Shown piece after piece: positions 43,444-52,991 of a stretch of DNA of 64,000 nt. The first letter of the stretch is position 1; the number at the start of each line of letters is the position of its first letter. The DNA is from Xenophilus sp. AP218F (lineage in GTDB: Bacteria > Pseudomonadota > Gammaproteobacteria > Burkholderiales > Chromobacteriaceae), in contig NJIE01000024.1 in NCBI GenBank assembly GCA_002213445.1, forward strand, positions 62,001 through 126,000, in the 5' to 3' direction. Below the pieces are notes generated by a model. That model saw only the letters and a program-made list of their open reading frames with translations, searched no databases and was not told the origin of the DNA. The translations under genes were made by a program, and so were the position numbers.

Positions 43444-44250
43444 ATGGCAGCGGTAAGGCCGGGCAACCACAGCCCAATGCGGCGTGGCTGGAAAATCATG
43501 CGCAACTCTGTGCATGCCCTTTTCCTGCGCGAGCTGAAAACACGATTCGGCGAATACCGGCTGGGCTACCTGTGGGCGCTGCTGGAACCCGTCGCGCATA
43601 TGGTGGTGATGCTGGGCATACTCGGCTACCTGATGCATCGCGTCATGCCGGATATCTCTTTCCCGTTATTCCTGATCTGCGGCATTGTTCCCTATTCATT
43701 GTTCTCCAACGTTGCCACCCGCTCTCTTAACGCCATGGACGCCAACCGCGGCTTGTTCAGCTATCGCCCCGTCCATCCAGTCGATGCGCTTCTAGCCCGA
43801 ACACTACTGGAGTTGTTAATCCAGAGCGCTTGCTTTGTCGTACTGCTTCTCTGCCTGCGGCTTCTCGGCGAGCCTATGGTTTTCGACGCTATACCGCAAA
43901 TAGTCATGATCTGGTTAGCGTTAACCATCCTATCCCAGGGCATTGGCTTCACCTTCATGGTGCTAGGACACAGCTTCAAGGCTGCGGACAAGATTTTGCC
44001 TATCTTGATCCGGCCCATGTATTTCGCCAGCGGCGTGATGTTTCCCCTGCATATCATTCCTTCCGAGTATCGCTGGTTGGTCGACTGGAATCCCTTGCTT
44101 CATGCCTTTGAACTCATGCGGCACACTCTTTCTCCAAGCTACCCCTTATACGGAGTCAGCCTTACCTATCTCTGGCTCTGCTCGCTGATCTGTATGTTCA
44201 GCGGCTTGCTGCTTTACAAGGGCCGCGAACCGGCCATGCTCCGCTCATGA
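43444..44250 (+). CDS. kpsM: Capsule polysaccharide ABC transporter, permease
   Basis: A 268-residue ABC-2 type permease of the KpsM/CtrC/BexB group. ALFLRELKTRFGEYRLGYLWALLEP (seen in pieces), MHRVMPDISFPLFLICGIVPY and YRPVHPVDALLARTLLE closely follow the known family pattern; six membrane helices are predicted. With KpsT it moves the lipid-linked capsule chain across the inner membrane. An internal ATG at 43477 would give a start closer to E. coli KpsM. Its stop overlaps the kpsT ATG. It is the first gene of the locus. Confidence 0.93.
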   Translation: MAAVRPGNHSPMRRGWKIMRNSVHALFLRELKTRFGEYRLGYLWALLEPVAHMVVMLGILGYLMHRVMPDISFPLFLICGIVPYSLFSNVATRSLNAMDANRGLFSYRPVHPVDALLARTLLELLIQSACFVVLLLCLRLLGEPMVFDAIPQIVMIWLALTILSQGIGFTFMVLGHSFKAADKILPILIRPMYFASGVMFPLHIIPSEYRWLVDWNPLLHAFELMRHTLSPSYPLYGVSLTYLWLCSLICMFSGLLLYKGREPAMLRS

Positions 44251-44918
44251 TCAAGATCCGCAACCTGACCAAGTCCTACCGCACGCCCAGCGGCCGGCAT
44301 TATGTGTTCAAGAATCTCAACCTGGACATTCCATCCGGCGTCAGCGTCGGCTTGATCGGCCGCAATGGCGCCGGCAAATCCACGCTGTTGCGCATCATCG
44401 GCGGCATGGACAGGCCAGACAGAGGCCAAGTCGATACCGACTCCAGCATCTCCTGGCCAGTGGGGCTGGCCAGCGGTTTTCAGGGCAGCATGACTGGGCG
44501 GGAAAACGTCAAGTTCGTCGCCCGGCTCTATGCAGAAAAGCACGAACTGCGCGACAAGGTCGCCTTTGTGGAAGCCTTTGCCGAACTCGGCAAGCATTTC
44601 GACATGCCAATCAAAACTTATTCATCTGGCATGCGATCCAGGCTGGGCTTTGGCCTCTCCATGGCCTTTGATTTCGATTACTACCTGATCGACGAGGTCA
44701 CCGCCGTAGGCGATGCCAGCTTTCGAGGCAAAAGCGCCAGATTGATAGAAGAAAAACGCCAACGCAGCCAGTTCTTGATGGTTTCGCACGGCATGGACGA
44801 AATCAAACGCTTCTGCGACGCCGCGCTGCTGATAGGCCGCAGCGGCGTCCATTATTTCAACGATATCGACGAGGCCATTGCGGCCTACGGGAAAGAAGAA
44901 GATGTTCAGGTGGCTTGA
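44247..44918 (+). CDS. kpsT: Capsule polysaccharide ABC transporter, ATPase
   Basis: A 223-residue ABC ATPase. It has Walker A GRNGAGKST, the KpsT-type SGVSVGLIGRNG start, signature YSSGMRSRLGF and Walker B YYLIDEVTAVGD. It powers export through KpsM. It overlaps kpsM (ATGA) and overlaps the start of the next gene by 17 bp, so the exporter genes are translationally linked. Confidence 0.94.
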   Translation: MIKIRNLTKSYRTPSGRHYVFKNLNLDIPSGVSVGLIGRNGAGKSTLLRIIGGMDRPDRGQVDTDSSISWPVGLASGFQGSMTGRENVKFVARLYAEKHELRDKVAFVEAFAELGKHFDMPIKTYSSGMRSRLGFGLSMAFDFDYYLIDEVTAVGDASFRGKSARLIEEKRQRSQFLMVSHGMDEIKRFCDAALLIGRSGVHYFNDIDEAIAAYGKEEDVQVA

Positions 44919-46098
44919 CAACCTACGCACCGCAAAATCGCTGCAACCCGGACCGGATGGCGCTGCCGCCTTGCCCATGCCGGCAAACCCGGCCCCCAGC
45001 CTGCTTCAAAAATTCAGCCAGGACCGCCTGGCCCTGTTGCTGATTGTCCTGCCCGTTGCCTCGGCCAGCCTGTATTTTCTGACGCTCTCTCAGGACCGCT
45101 ACGCCAGTGAGTCCCAGGTTATCGTCAAAAGAGGCGCGGATAACAAGGGAATGAGCCTTGATCTCGGATCCTTGCTAGGCGGATCGCCGTCTACTTTGCG
45201 CGAAGACGCGATACTGCTGCAGCAATATATCCACTCCCCTGACATGCTGGCCCGGCTGGATAAAAGCCTCAATCTGAAACAAGCGTTTGGCGCAGCCGCC
45301 GGTTGGGATGTGCTGTACCGGCTCCCCGCCGACGCCAGCAAAGAGCAATTCCTGGATTATTTCCGCGCCCGGGTTGAGGCGCAGTTTGATGAAAAAACTT
45401 CTCTGCTGAAAATCCGCACCCAAGGCTTTGATCCGGTATTCGCCCAAAAACTGAATCAGGCGATCCTGGCGGAGAGCGAGCGCTTCATCAACGAGCTATC
45501 GCACAAAATCAGCCGCGAGGACGTGGCCTTCGCGCAAAGAGAAGTGGACAACGCTTACGCGCAACTCAACCAGGCCAAAGAACAATTGCTGAACTATCAG
45601 AACCGCCATGGCCTGATCGATCCCCACGCCCAGGCCCAGGCCACTGGCCAGCTGGTGGCGGAGCTGGAGGGCAAGCAAGCGCAGCTGGAAGCGGAGCTGC
45701 GCAACTTGCAAAGCTATCTGCAAGCCGACTCGCCGCAAGTGGTCGCTGCGCAAAATGCGCTAAACGCCATCAAGGCGCAAATCGCCAAAGAGAAAGCAAA
45801 ACTGGTTTCTCCGGAGGACGACAAGCTCAACCGCAAAGCCGCCCAGTTCCAGGAGATCAAAGCCCAGGTGGAATTCCGCGCCGATCTCTACAAGCTTGCC
45901 TTGACCGCGCTGGAAAAATCCAAAGTCGCCGCGGTGCACAAATTGAAGAATCTGGCGGTAATCAGCACTCCGCAACAACCGGAAGACGCCGAGTACCCGC
46001 GCAAACTATACGTGCTGGCATCGCTGCTATTCATCTGTAGCCTGCTGTACGGCACGGCGCGCCTGACCATCTCCATTATCGAAGATCACAAGATTTGA
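44902..46098 (+). CDS. kpsE: Capsule export inner-membrane protein, KpsE/CtrB type
   Basis: From the ATG at 44902 the protein has 398 residues. One membrane helix near residue 50 (LLLIVLPVASASLYFLTLS), a periplasmic Wzz/PCP part with YASESQVIVKRG, a long coiled coil (about 190-340) and a second helix near the C-terminus give the KpsE layout. It links the ABC transporter with the outer-membrane channel KpsD in group 2 capsule export. It is followed by kpsD after one base. Confidence 0.92.
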   Translation: MFRWLDNLRTAKSLQPGPDGAAALPMPANPAPSLLQKFSQDRLALLLIVLPVASASLYFLTLSQDRYASESQVIVKRGADNKGMSLDLGSLLGGSPSTLREDAILLQQYIHSPDMLARLDKSLNLKQAFGAAAGWDVLYRLPADASKEQFLDYFRARVEAQFDEKTSLLKIRTQGFDPVFAQKLNQAILAESERFINELSHKISREDVAFAQREVDNAYAQLNQAKEQLLNYQNRHGLIDPHAQAQATGQLVAELEGKQAQLEAELRNLQSYLQADSPQVVAAQNALNAIKAQIAKEKAKLVSPEDDKLNRKAAQFQEIKAQVEFRADLYKLALTALEKSKVAAVHKLKNLAVISTPQQPEDAEYPRKLYVLASLLFICSLLYGTARLTISIIEDHKI

Positions 46099-46099
46099 C

Positions 46100-47767
46100 A
46101 TGCGCCTGACACCTATCGCCCTATTGTTCGCATCCGGGGTGGCATTAGCCATGCCCAACGCCATGTCGACCCTTGGCAACTCCACAGCCGAGCTCGACCA
46201 GCTGGCCGCGCTGAAATCCCGCCAATCTGCAGTGGATGCGGCGCAACCCGCGCCAGCCATCGAACCGCAGGTGCCGATTCAGCCACCCAGCAGAATGTTC
46301 GGCTCACAACTGTTTGGCGGCGCGTTCCGCCACAGCACCGGGATGGGCTTCAATCCGGACTACCAGATCAGCATTGGCGACCGCATCGCGGTGCGGCTGT
46401 GGGGCGCCTTCATGTTTGACGGCCAGATGATCGTCGACCCCCAAGGCAATATCTTCATCCCCAACGTTGGTCCGGTAACCGTAGCCGGCACTCGCAACGG
46501 CGACCTCAACAATCTGATAGCCAACCATGTGCGCCGCGTCTACAAGGCCAATGTCAATGCTTACGCCTCGCTGGACATCGCCCAGCCGGTCAAGGTATTC
46601 GTCACCGGCTTCGTCAAGCAGCCCGGCCTGTACGGCGGCATCGCCGCCGATAGCGTGCTGAGCTATCTGGACAAGGCCGGCGGGGTGGATGCGGAGCGCG
46701 GCAGCTATGTAGACATCAGCGTACGACGCCATGGAGCGGTGCGAAAACAAATCAACCTGTATGACTTCCTGCTCAAGGGCAAGCTGGATCTGGTGCAATT
46801 TTCCGATGGCGACGTGATTGTCGTGGGTCCCCGCCAGCACACCTTCGCCGTCTCCGGAGAAGTCTTCAACAACAACGATTTCGAGTTTCCCCAAAACCGG
46901 ATCAGCGTGAACGATGCCCTGGCGATGGCCCGCCCCAAGCCAGGCGCTACCCATATCAGCATCATCCGCCGCCAAGGCAGCGAAAAAACCAGCGAATACT
47001 ACCCGCTGGCTGCCGCGGGAGCGGTGCAACTGAATGACGGAGACCAGCTGAGCGTTACCGCCGACCGCTACGCCGGCACCATCCAGGTGCGGGTAGAAGG
47101 CGCTCACTCCGGCGAACACGCCATCGTCTTGCCATATGGAGCCACCATGGCCGACGTCTTGGCCAAGGTCCGCGCCAGCAGCATGTCCCAAATCAACGCG
47201 ATCCAGCTATTCCGCAAATCCGTCGCCGAGCGCCAAAAAGCCATGCTGGCCCTGTCTCTGCAAAAGCTGCAGGAAACCGCCTTCTCCGCCCGTTCCTCCA
47301 CCAAGGAGGAGGCCGACCTGCGCACTCGCGAAGCCGAGCTGATAGAACGCTTCGTTGCCAAAGCGGGGAAAGTGGAGCCCAAGGGCCAGGTGGTTCTCAA
47401 CGAAAAAGCCCTGCAAACCACCCTGCTGGAAGACGGCGACGTGATCCGCATACCGGAAAAAACCAGCGTGGTGATGGTGCACGGCGATGTGCTGTTTCCC
47501 AACGCCGTCAGCTGGCAATCGGGCCTGAACGTAGGAGATTACGTAGAACAAGTCGGCGGCTACAACCAAAGCGCCGACAAATCCCGCCTGATACTCATGA
47601 GGCAAAACGGCGAAGCGCTACCTGTCAGCGCCAGCGCCAAAGTCGCCGCCGGCGACGAAGTCATGGTAATGCCGAAAATAGACAGCAAGAACATCGAAGT
47701 CACGCGCGGCATTACTCAGATTCTTTATCAGATCGCAGTAGCGGCAAAAGTAATTCTCGATTTGTAG
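46100..47767 (+). CDS. kpsD: Polysaccharide export protein, KpsD/CtrA type
   Basis: A 555-residue periplasmic/outer-membrane export protein. After a signal peptide (LLFASGVALA) comes the polysaccharide-export domain (DYQISIGDRIAVRLWG, VDPQGNIFIPNVGPV, VFVTGFVKQPGLYGG) and several SLBB-like domains (VSGEVFNNNDFEFPQ; VHGDVLFPNAVSWQSG). The absence of a lipobox cysteine fits KpsD rather than the lipoprotein Wza. It completes the envelope-spanning capsule exporter. Confidence 0.92.
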   Translation: MRLTPIALLFASGVALAMPNAMSTLGNSTAELDQLAALKSRQSAVDAAQPAPAIEPQVPIQPPSRMFGSQLFGGAFRHSTGMGFNPDYQISIGDRIAVRLWGAFMFDGQMIVDPQGNIFIPNVGPVTVAGTRNGDLNNLIANHVRRVYKANVNAYASLDIAQPVKVFVTGFVKQPGLYGGIAADSVLSYLDKAGGVDAERGSYVDISVRRHGAVRKQINLYDFLLKGKLDLVQFSDGDVIVVGPRQHTFAVSGEVFNNNDFEFPQNRISVNDALAMARPKPGATHISIIRRQGSEKTSEYYPLAAAGAVQLNDGDQLSVTADRYAGTIQVRVEGAHSGEHAIVLPYGATMADVLAKVRASSMSQINAIQLFRKSVAERQKAMLALSLQKLQETAFSARSSTKEEADLRTREAELIERFVAKAGKVEPKGQVVLNEKALQTTLLEDGDVIRIPEKTSVVMVHGDVLFPNAVSWQSGLNVGDYVEQVGGYNQSADKSRLILMRQNGEALPVSASAKVAAGDEVMVMPKIDSKNIEVTRGITQILYQIAVAAKVILDL

Positions 47768-47864
47768 TGCTACATGGCGCATTCGCGCGCAGGCGGGAAT
47801 CTAGCAAAACACAAAGTAAAGATGGCTAAAACCGCCAAACAATGTGATTTCAGGAGTTAGTTAA

Positions 47865-49583
47865 GTGAACCGTATCATCGTTATTGGCCACCCGACATCG
47901 GGCTATGAAACAGTAGAGCACACCTTGCACCAATGCGGCATGCAGCCCGCTCAACCCTCCCGCCGAGAAAGACTTTCACCGCAAGACATCACCGCTACCT
48001 TGCGTAAAGTCCATGGCATTGCCTCCCCAGATGAGGCCACTCAAGAGGACGACATTGCTCAGGTCGATCTCAATCCACTATGGCACGGCATGGCGATGGA
48101 CTTGATGCTGGGCAATCTGGAACAGCCCCTTTGGGGCTGGGCAGACCCAGACGCCATCACTACCCTCAATTACTGGTCTGAGCTGGACCCCCGTCTAACA
48201 TTTGTGCTTGTCTACGACGAACCGCATCGAGTGCTGATGGAAGCCAGCGTCCGGCCATCCCCTCCCACGCTTGAAGACACGCAGCGACTGCTGGACAACT
48301 GGGCAGCCTACAATGGCACGCTGTTGCGCTTCTACCTGCGCCATCGCGATCGCTGCCTGCTGGTGCATGCCCAACAAGTCCGCCGCGAAGCCGGCCGCTA
48401 TGTCCAGCAGCTACAACCGATGCTGGATGCAGCCCTAAACCAGCTGCCCGAACAGAGCCCCGCCGACCTGCCCGTGCTGGCGCAAACAACCCGCGTCAGC
48501 CCAGCCCTAGTGCCAGCTCAACGCTTGAATGCCATCGCCGCGCTAACCGGACTAGATAGCGGGCTGATTGAACAGACTCTGCGAGCCAACGATACAGAAC
48601 GCTATCTGCTGGATGACATCCTGCGCACAACCCACCCCTTGAGCCTGCAACGCTACGCCGAGCTGCAAGCCTCCGCCTCCCTGCCGTTAGATCCGCCCTT
48701 ATACGCACCTACGCAAGCCACACCCGCCTGGACCGCCTGGGTACAACAGCGCGCATTGATGGCCAATCTGGCCAACCGATTGCATAGCGCATACCAACAA
48801 GTTTCAGCAGAACTGGATGACGCCCAGCGCCACCATGCTCGCTTAACCGAGCAGCACCGCGCCCAGCTTAGCCAACTGCAAAACCAACACCAACAAAGCC
48901 TGAACGAACAAGAGAAGGAAATTCAACGCAGCCGCGAAGAAGCTGAGCTATTGCAGGGTCAATTACATCAGGTGCAAGAAGAACTAGAGCAACACTACCT
49001 GCGCAAACAGGAGTTGGAAAAACGCACCGACGAGCTGGACGCGGAGCTCAAACGCCAAAATGAAGCGCATGCCAAAGCCCTAAAGGCCAGGCTAGAAAAT
49101 GCAGGCCAAGAGCAAATAAAATCTCTGCATCAGGAAAACGAGACGCTGCTCGGACGACTGCACCAAGCTCAGGAAGAACTGGAGCGCTTTTACCTCGAAA
49201 ACCAACACTTGAAAATGCAGCAAACACCTGCCAAGCCTCCACTATATGGAGCTGCCGAGCGCGTCAAACAGCAGTTGGACTATAGGCTAGGTTCTGTGAT
49301 GATAAAAAAATCACATACATTTAGCGGATGGGTTGGAATGCCTCTCGCACTGATCGCTGAAGCTCGGCTGTACAGGAAAGAAATGAAGCAAATAGATGAG
49401 AAAAATCTCCCCCCGATCCACGAGTACTATGACTCTGAAAAAGCAGAACAAACAAAGAAACACCTATCGTACCGACTGGGGTTTACCTTATTAAATAATT
49501 ATAAAACACCATTCGGCTGGACTAAACTGCCATTCTTACTTACCAGAGAGATAAGTGAGTTTAGACGCCGAAAAATGCAGTAA
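47865..49583 (+). CDS. Sulfotransferase-like/coiled-coil protein with C-terminal YRLG repeats
   Basis: A 572-residue protein with three parts. Residues 1-190 look like a degenerate sulfotransferase-type P-loop domain: IVIGHPTSGYETVEHTLHQC at the start and VLVYDEPHRVLMEASVR later; the usual GxPRSGT residues are altered, so catalysis is doubtful. Residues about 310-455 are a coiled coil. The tail has two copies of a 40-residue motif, at 470-509 (YRLGSVMIKKSHTFSGWVGMP) and 533-572 (YRLGFTLLNNYKTPFGWTKLP). It may scaffold synthesis enzymes on the exporter. The function is not established; base composition falls toward the 3' end. Confidence 0.75.
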   Translation: MNRIIVIGHPTSGYETVEHTLHQCGMQPAQPSRRERLSPQDITATLRKVHGIASPDEATQEDDIAQVDLNPLWHGMAMDLMLGNLEQPLWGWADPDAITTLNYWSELDPRLTFVLVYDEPHRVLMEASVRPSPPTLEDTQRLLDNWAAYNGTLLRFYLRHRDRCLLVHAQQVRREAGRYVQQLQPMLDAALNQLPEQSPADLPVLAQTTRVSPALVPAQRLNAIAALTGLDSGLIEQTLRANDTERYLLDDILRTTHPLSLQRYAELQASASLPLDPPLYAPTQATPAWTAWVQQRALMANLANRLHSAYQQVSAELDDAQRHHARLTEQHRAQLSQLQNQHQQSLNEQEKEIQRSREEAELLQGQLHQVQEELEQHYLRKQELEKRTDELDAELKRQNEAHAKALKARLENAGQEQIKSLHQENETLLGRLHQAQEELERFYLENQHLKMQQTPAKPPLYGAAERVKQQLDYRLGSVMIKKSHTFSGWVGMPLALIAEARLYRKEMKQIDEKNLPPIHEYYDSEKAEQTKKHLSYRLGFTLLNNYKTPFGWTKLPFLLTREISEFRRRKMQ

Positions 49584-49703
49584 AAAATGAAATCTTCCGC
49601 AACAATCATCAAAGGATAACCACTTTCAAATTTCATGCAAACATTCGAAATTTAAACATTCCATTCTTAATTTAAATTAAACAAATTCAAATTTTTGATA
49701 ATC

Positions 49704-52700
49704 ATGAATTTAAAAAAAGTACACCAGCTTGCCGCTGAAAATAAAATCAGCGACGCCATTGAAATTCTCGAGTCGCTCTCAATAAAGTTTCCTGAGTTTT
49801 CTTTGTACAAAGAAAAAATGGAAGGATATAGAAAGCTTTTAGGGAATAATGGTGGGAAAATATCGCCCACATCTAAAACCTCTCGCACTGCGCTTATAAA
49901 GTCACCACCAAAACAAAACGCAAATCTAGTAGAAAAAATAGCCTATGGTTCATATCTTGGCGCTTATGAGAGCACATCCAAAGCGCGAGCCTGGCTTTCA
50001 AGCTTACTAAAAGAAAATAAAGAAAACATCCAAATTCTTGTAGAGCTTGCCAAGTTAGATATGGCGGATGAACGCTTCAAGGATGCGCTTACTAAAGCCA
50101 AAATTGCAATTCGTATTGACAAGAATCAATCCGCGCCTTTTAAAATTGCAGAGCAAGCATCTATTGAATTGGGAGATTTCAAATCTGCAAATCAGTATTT
50201 TTTGGACCACCCCAAGCACAAGAATCCACCAGAGCCAAGAAAGCGTGGAAAAAACCCAACGCTAGGGAGCAATTTTGTGCTACCTCCCAATATTGGCGAA
50301 GGAAATGATTACACACACATACTGTATAAATCGAGCCTTTTTACAGCTTCGAGAGAAAAGTATACAAAGAGAGCTTCGATTATAGTACCGGTTTACAATC
50401 GCCATAAAATTCTGGCGAATACCTTGGCTGCCCTGACACATCAGACCTATCCAAATGATTTGATGGATATCATCGTTGTTGATGATGGGAGTAACGATGG
50501 CGTATTTGATGTTATAAGAAAATACGAAAGCAAATTGCATTTATACTATGGCCGCCAAATAGATAAAGGGTTTAGAGTTTCAGCGGCAAGAAATATCGGC
50601 CTAAAAATGGCAAAAGGGGACTCCATCATCCTTCTGGATGCTGATATCCTGCCATGCCCTAATGATATTGAAAACTACATGAAAATTTTACATGTAGCCG
50701 ATGATGCTGTGCTTATTGGGCATCGCCGTTATGTTGACGTGTCCAACATTACTGATGATCAAATCCTGGCAAATCCTGAAGCTGCACTAAATCTTCCGAG
50801 CATAAACCCCAATAATGATGTTGCCGATCACCGAGACACAAGCGGTGAGTCCATAGACTGGCGCCTCCCAGTATACAAGAAAACAAATAATCTAATTAAT
50901 GACCCCTGGCCGTTTACCAAGGGTGCCGCAGGAAATCTGGCATTCTCCAAAAAATTGCTTGCCAAAGCTGGACTTTTTGACGAGGAATTTACTGCGTGGG
51001 GATGTGAGGACACCGAGTTCAGCTATCGTCTTTACAATGCCGGTGCATACTTTATTCCGATGTTAAATATTGTTTCCCTTCACCAAGAGCCGTTAGGAAA
51101 TAAGACTGAGAATCCATCCACCGCAGGTGAGAGTTTCCGAGCAGCTGGCCATAGATTTACCAAAAATTTACTAGCAAAGAAATGTCCATCACCCGTAACA
51201 CGAAAATATAGCGAGCATAAAGATTTCACCGTTCCAAAAGTCTCAATATATATACCTGCTTACAACGCGGAACAGTATATTGTTGATGCTATCAACAGCT
51301 GCCTGAAGCAGAATTTTGATGATTTAGAAATTTGCATTTGTAATGATGGATCAACAGACAATACGCTAGATGTTCTATCAAGGAATTTCGGCAACAACCC
51401 GAAAGTACGCTGGGTTACACAGCCAAACTCTGGCATTGGCGCTGCAACCAATACGGCTATTGCCATGTGCCGCGGACTTTACATTGGACAACTTGATGCA
51501 GATGATCTGCTTAAGCAAGGTGCCGTTCGCGCTTGCGTGCAAGTTCTTGATTCAATGGCAGTTGATGCTGTTTATACTGACTGTGATTACATTGATAGCC
51601 ATGGAAATTATATTCGGGATGGCTGGTGCGGAGGGGAGTTCGAAAAGGAATGGATGGCAACCGGTATGATTGCTACACATTTCAGAATGTTCCGGAAACG
51701 TACTTGGAATCGTACCAGCGGCTGCAATGAAAGAATTAAAAATGCAGTGGATCTAGACTTATGGCTTAAGTTAAACGAAAAAGCTAAAATCCATCACATA
51801 CATGATGTTTTTTATAGCTATCGCTGGCATGGTACCAACACATCCATTAGAGAGAGAAAACTTCAAGAAAAGAACCATTTGAGAGTAGTTGAAGATAGCC
51901 TCTCAAGAATTGGAATGAGCCGATACTGGCAGGTAAAGTCTACGGGAAACAAACTAAACCCAAGAGAATTCCAGATTGCAGAAATAGAACAACCGGTAGC
52001 CGTTACACCCAAAGACATAATAATCTTAATTCCTACATGCCTAAAATATAAGAATAAGGCCGCAGCAGTCCGGGATACATGGAAAAAAAATGCCGAGAAA
52101 ATAGGCTTCCGCTGCTTTTTCTTGATGGGAGACCCCACTATTGACATAGCCAAGGTCCAAGATGACACAATATATGTCCCCTGCCGAGATGACTATGAGT
52201 CTTTACTAGTAAAACTTTGCATGGGCTATGAGTTCATCTACAAATCAATCTCTGACTTTACTCATATCTATAAAATTGATGATGACTGCTTCTTGAACCT
52301 AGACAAGCTTGTCAAAGATATTCTCCCCCAATTAGCCTATTTACAATATGCGGGAGGTGCAACACACCCCAAGGGTGCAAAAATGAACAACAAGTGGCAC
52401 TTTGGGAAATGCAGCGACGCTAATTTCGACAAGCCATATAAATTTGACAAAGCCCCCTATGAATTTGCCAAAGGGGGTTATGGCTATTTCCTCAGAAAAG
52501 ACATACTGCCATTGATATATCAAAAAAAAGATGAGCTCTTATCTGAGATAGATAATCACATTTACTCATTCGAGGATGTGAGAATTTCTGAAATACTAGG
52601 ATCAAAAAATATACTAGCAAAGCTATTAAAAAATTATCACATCGGACGAAATGGCGACGCACCCCCGGAAAATTTAACTGTTATATTTGACATTTCAAAC

Positions 52701-52778
52701 CCTTCAGAAATAAAAGACCTGAATGAATCAAAAAAAACGAGAAGATTAATTGAGCAGCCATCTCTATCTGCACTCTGA
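49704..52778 (+). CDS. Three-domain glycosyltransferase: two GT2 domains (chondroitin/hyaluronan synthase-like) plus GT31-like domain
   Basis: A 1024-residue protein. An N-terminal helical/TPR-like region (1-220) is followed by GT2 domain A (about 224-460; SIIVPVYNRHKIL, DVVDDGS-like VVDDGS, LLDADI at 311-316, WGCEDTEFSYRLYNAG), GT2 domain B (about 511-745; VSIYIPAYNAEQYI, CICNDGSTDNTLDVL, GQLDADD at 595-601) and a third domain (about 770-985). A and B, including WGxED, YHQEP-like LHQEPLG, and HFRMF, line up with Pasteurella PmHAS/PmCS and E. coli KfoC, which add GlcA and HexNAc alternately. The third has GT31 marks: AAVRDTW, KIDDDCFLN at 857-865 and FEDVRISEI. The AT-rich gene lacks a clear ribosome site. 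The polymer identity is inferred. Confidence 0.85.
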   Translation: MNLKKVHQLAAENKISDAIEILESLSIKFPEFSLYKEKMEGYRKLLGNNGGKISPTSKTSRTALIKSPPKQNANLVEKIAYGSYLGAYESTSKARAWLSSLLKENKENIQILVELAKLDMADERFKDALTKAKIAIRIDKNQSAPFKIAEQASIELGDFKSANQYFLDHPKHKNPPEPRKRGKNPTLGSNFVLPPNIGEGNDYTHILYKSSLFTASREKYTKRASIIVPVYNRHKILANTLAALTHQTYPNDLMDIIVVDDGSNDGVFDVIRKYESKLHLYYGRQIDKGFRVSAARNIGLKMAKGDSIILLDADILPCPNDIENYMKILHVADDAVLIGHRRYVDVSNITDDQILANPEAALNLPSINPNNDVADHRDTSGESIDWRLPVYKKTNNLINDPWPFTKGAAGNLAFSKKLLAKAGLFDEEFTAWGCEDTEFSYRLYNAGAYFIPMLNIVSLHQEPLGNKTENPSTAGESFRAAGHRFTKNLLAKKCPSPVTRKYSEHKDFTVPKVSIYIPAYNAEQYIVDAINSCLKQNFDDLEICICNDGSTDNTLDVLSRNFGNNPKVRWVTQPNSGIGAATNTAIAMCRGLYIGQLDADDLLKQGAVRACVQVLDSMAVDAVYTDCDYIDSHGNYIRDGWCGGEFEKEWMATGMIATHFRMFRKRTWNRTSGCNERIKNAVDLDLWLKLNEKAKIHHIHDVFYSYRWHGTNTSIRERKLQEKNHLRVVEDSLSRIGMSRYWQVKSTGNKLNPREFQIAEIEQPVAVTPKDIIILIPTCLKYKNKAAAVRDTWKKNAEKIGFRCFFLMGDPTIDIAKVQDDTIYVPCRDDYESLLVKLCMGYEFIYKSISDFTHIYKIDDDCFLNLDKLVKDILPQLAYLQYAGGATHPKGAKMNNKWHFGKCSDANFDKPYKFDKAPYEFAKGGYGYFLRKDILPLIYQKKDELLSEIDNHIYSFEDVRISEILGSKNILAKLLKNYHIGRNGDAPPENLTVIFDISNPSEIKDLNESKKTRRLIEQPSLSAL

Positions 52779-52991
52779 TTCCAATCGGTTCATTACAAAA
52801 TTCATTTGCCTAATTTTTTCACTATCGCCTGCATGTAACGTGGAGATCAGTTTTAATCTGCGGAAATCAACTTTAGCCACTTACCAATACTTTACTCATC
52901 AATTTTATACCACTTTTCGCCTTGCCATATATAGAAATGTTTTATTATAGGCACCAAAAGGGATATTGTGCATAAATCAAAAAGGAACCTA

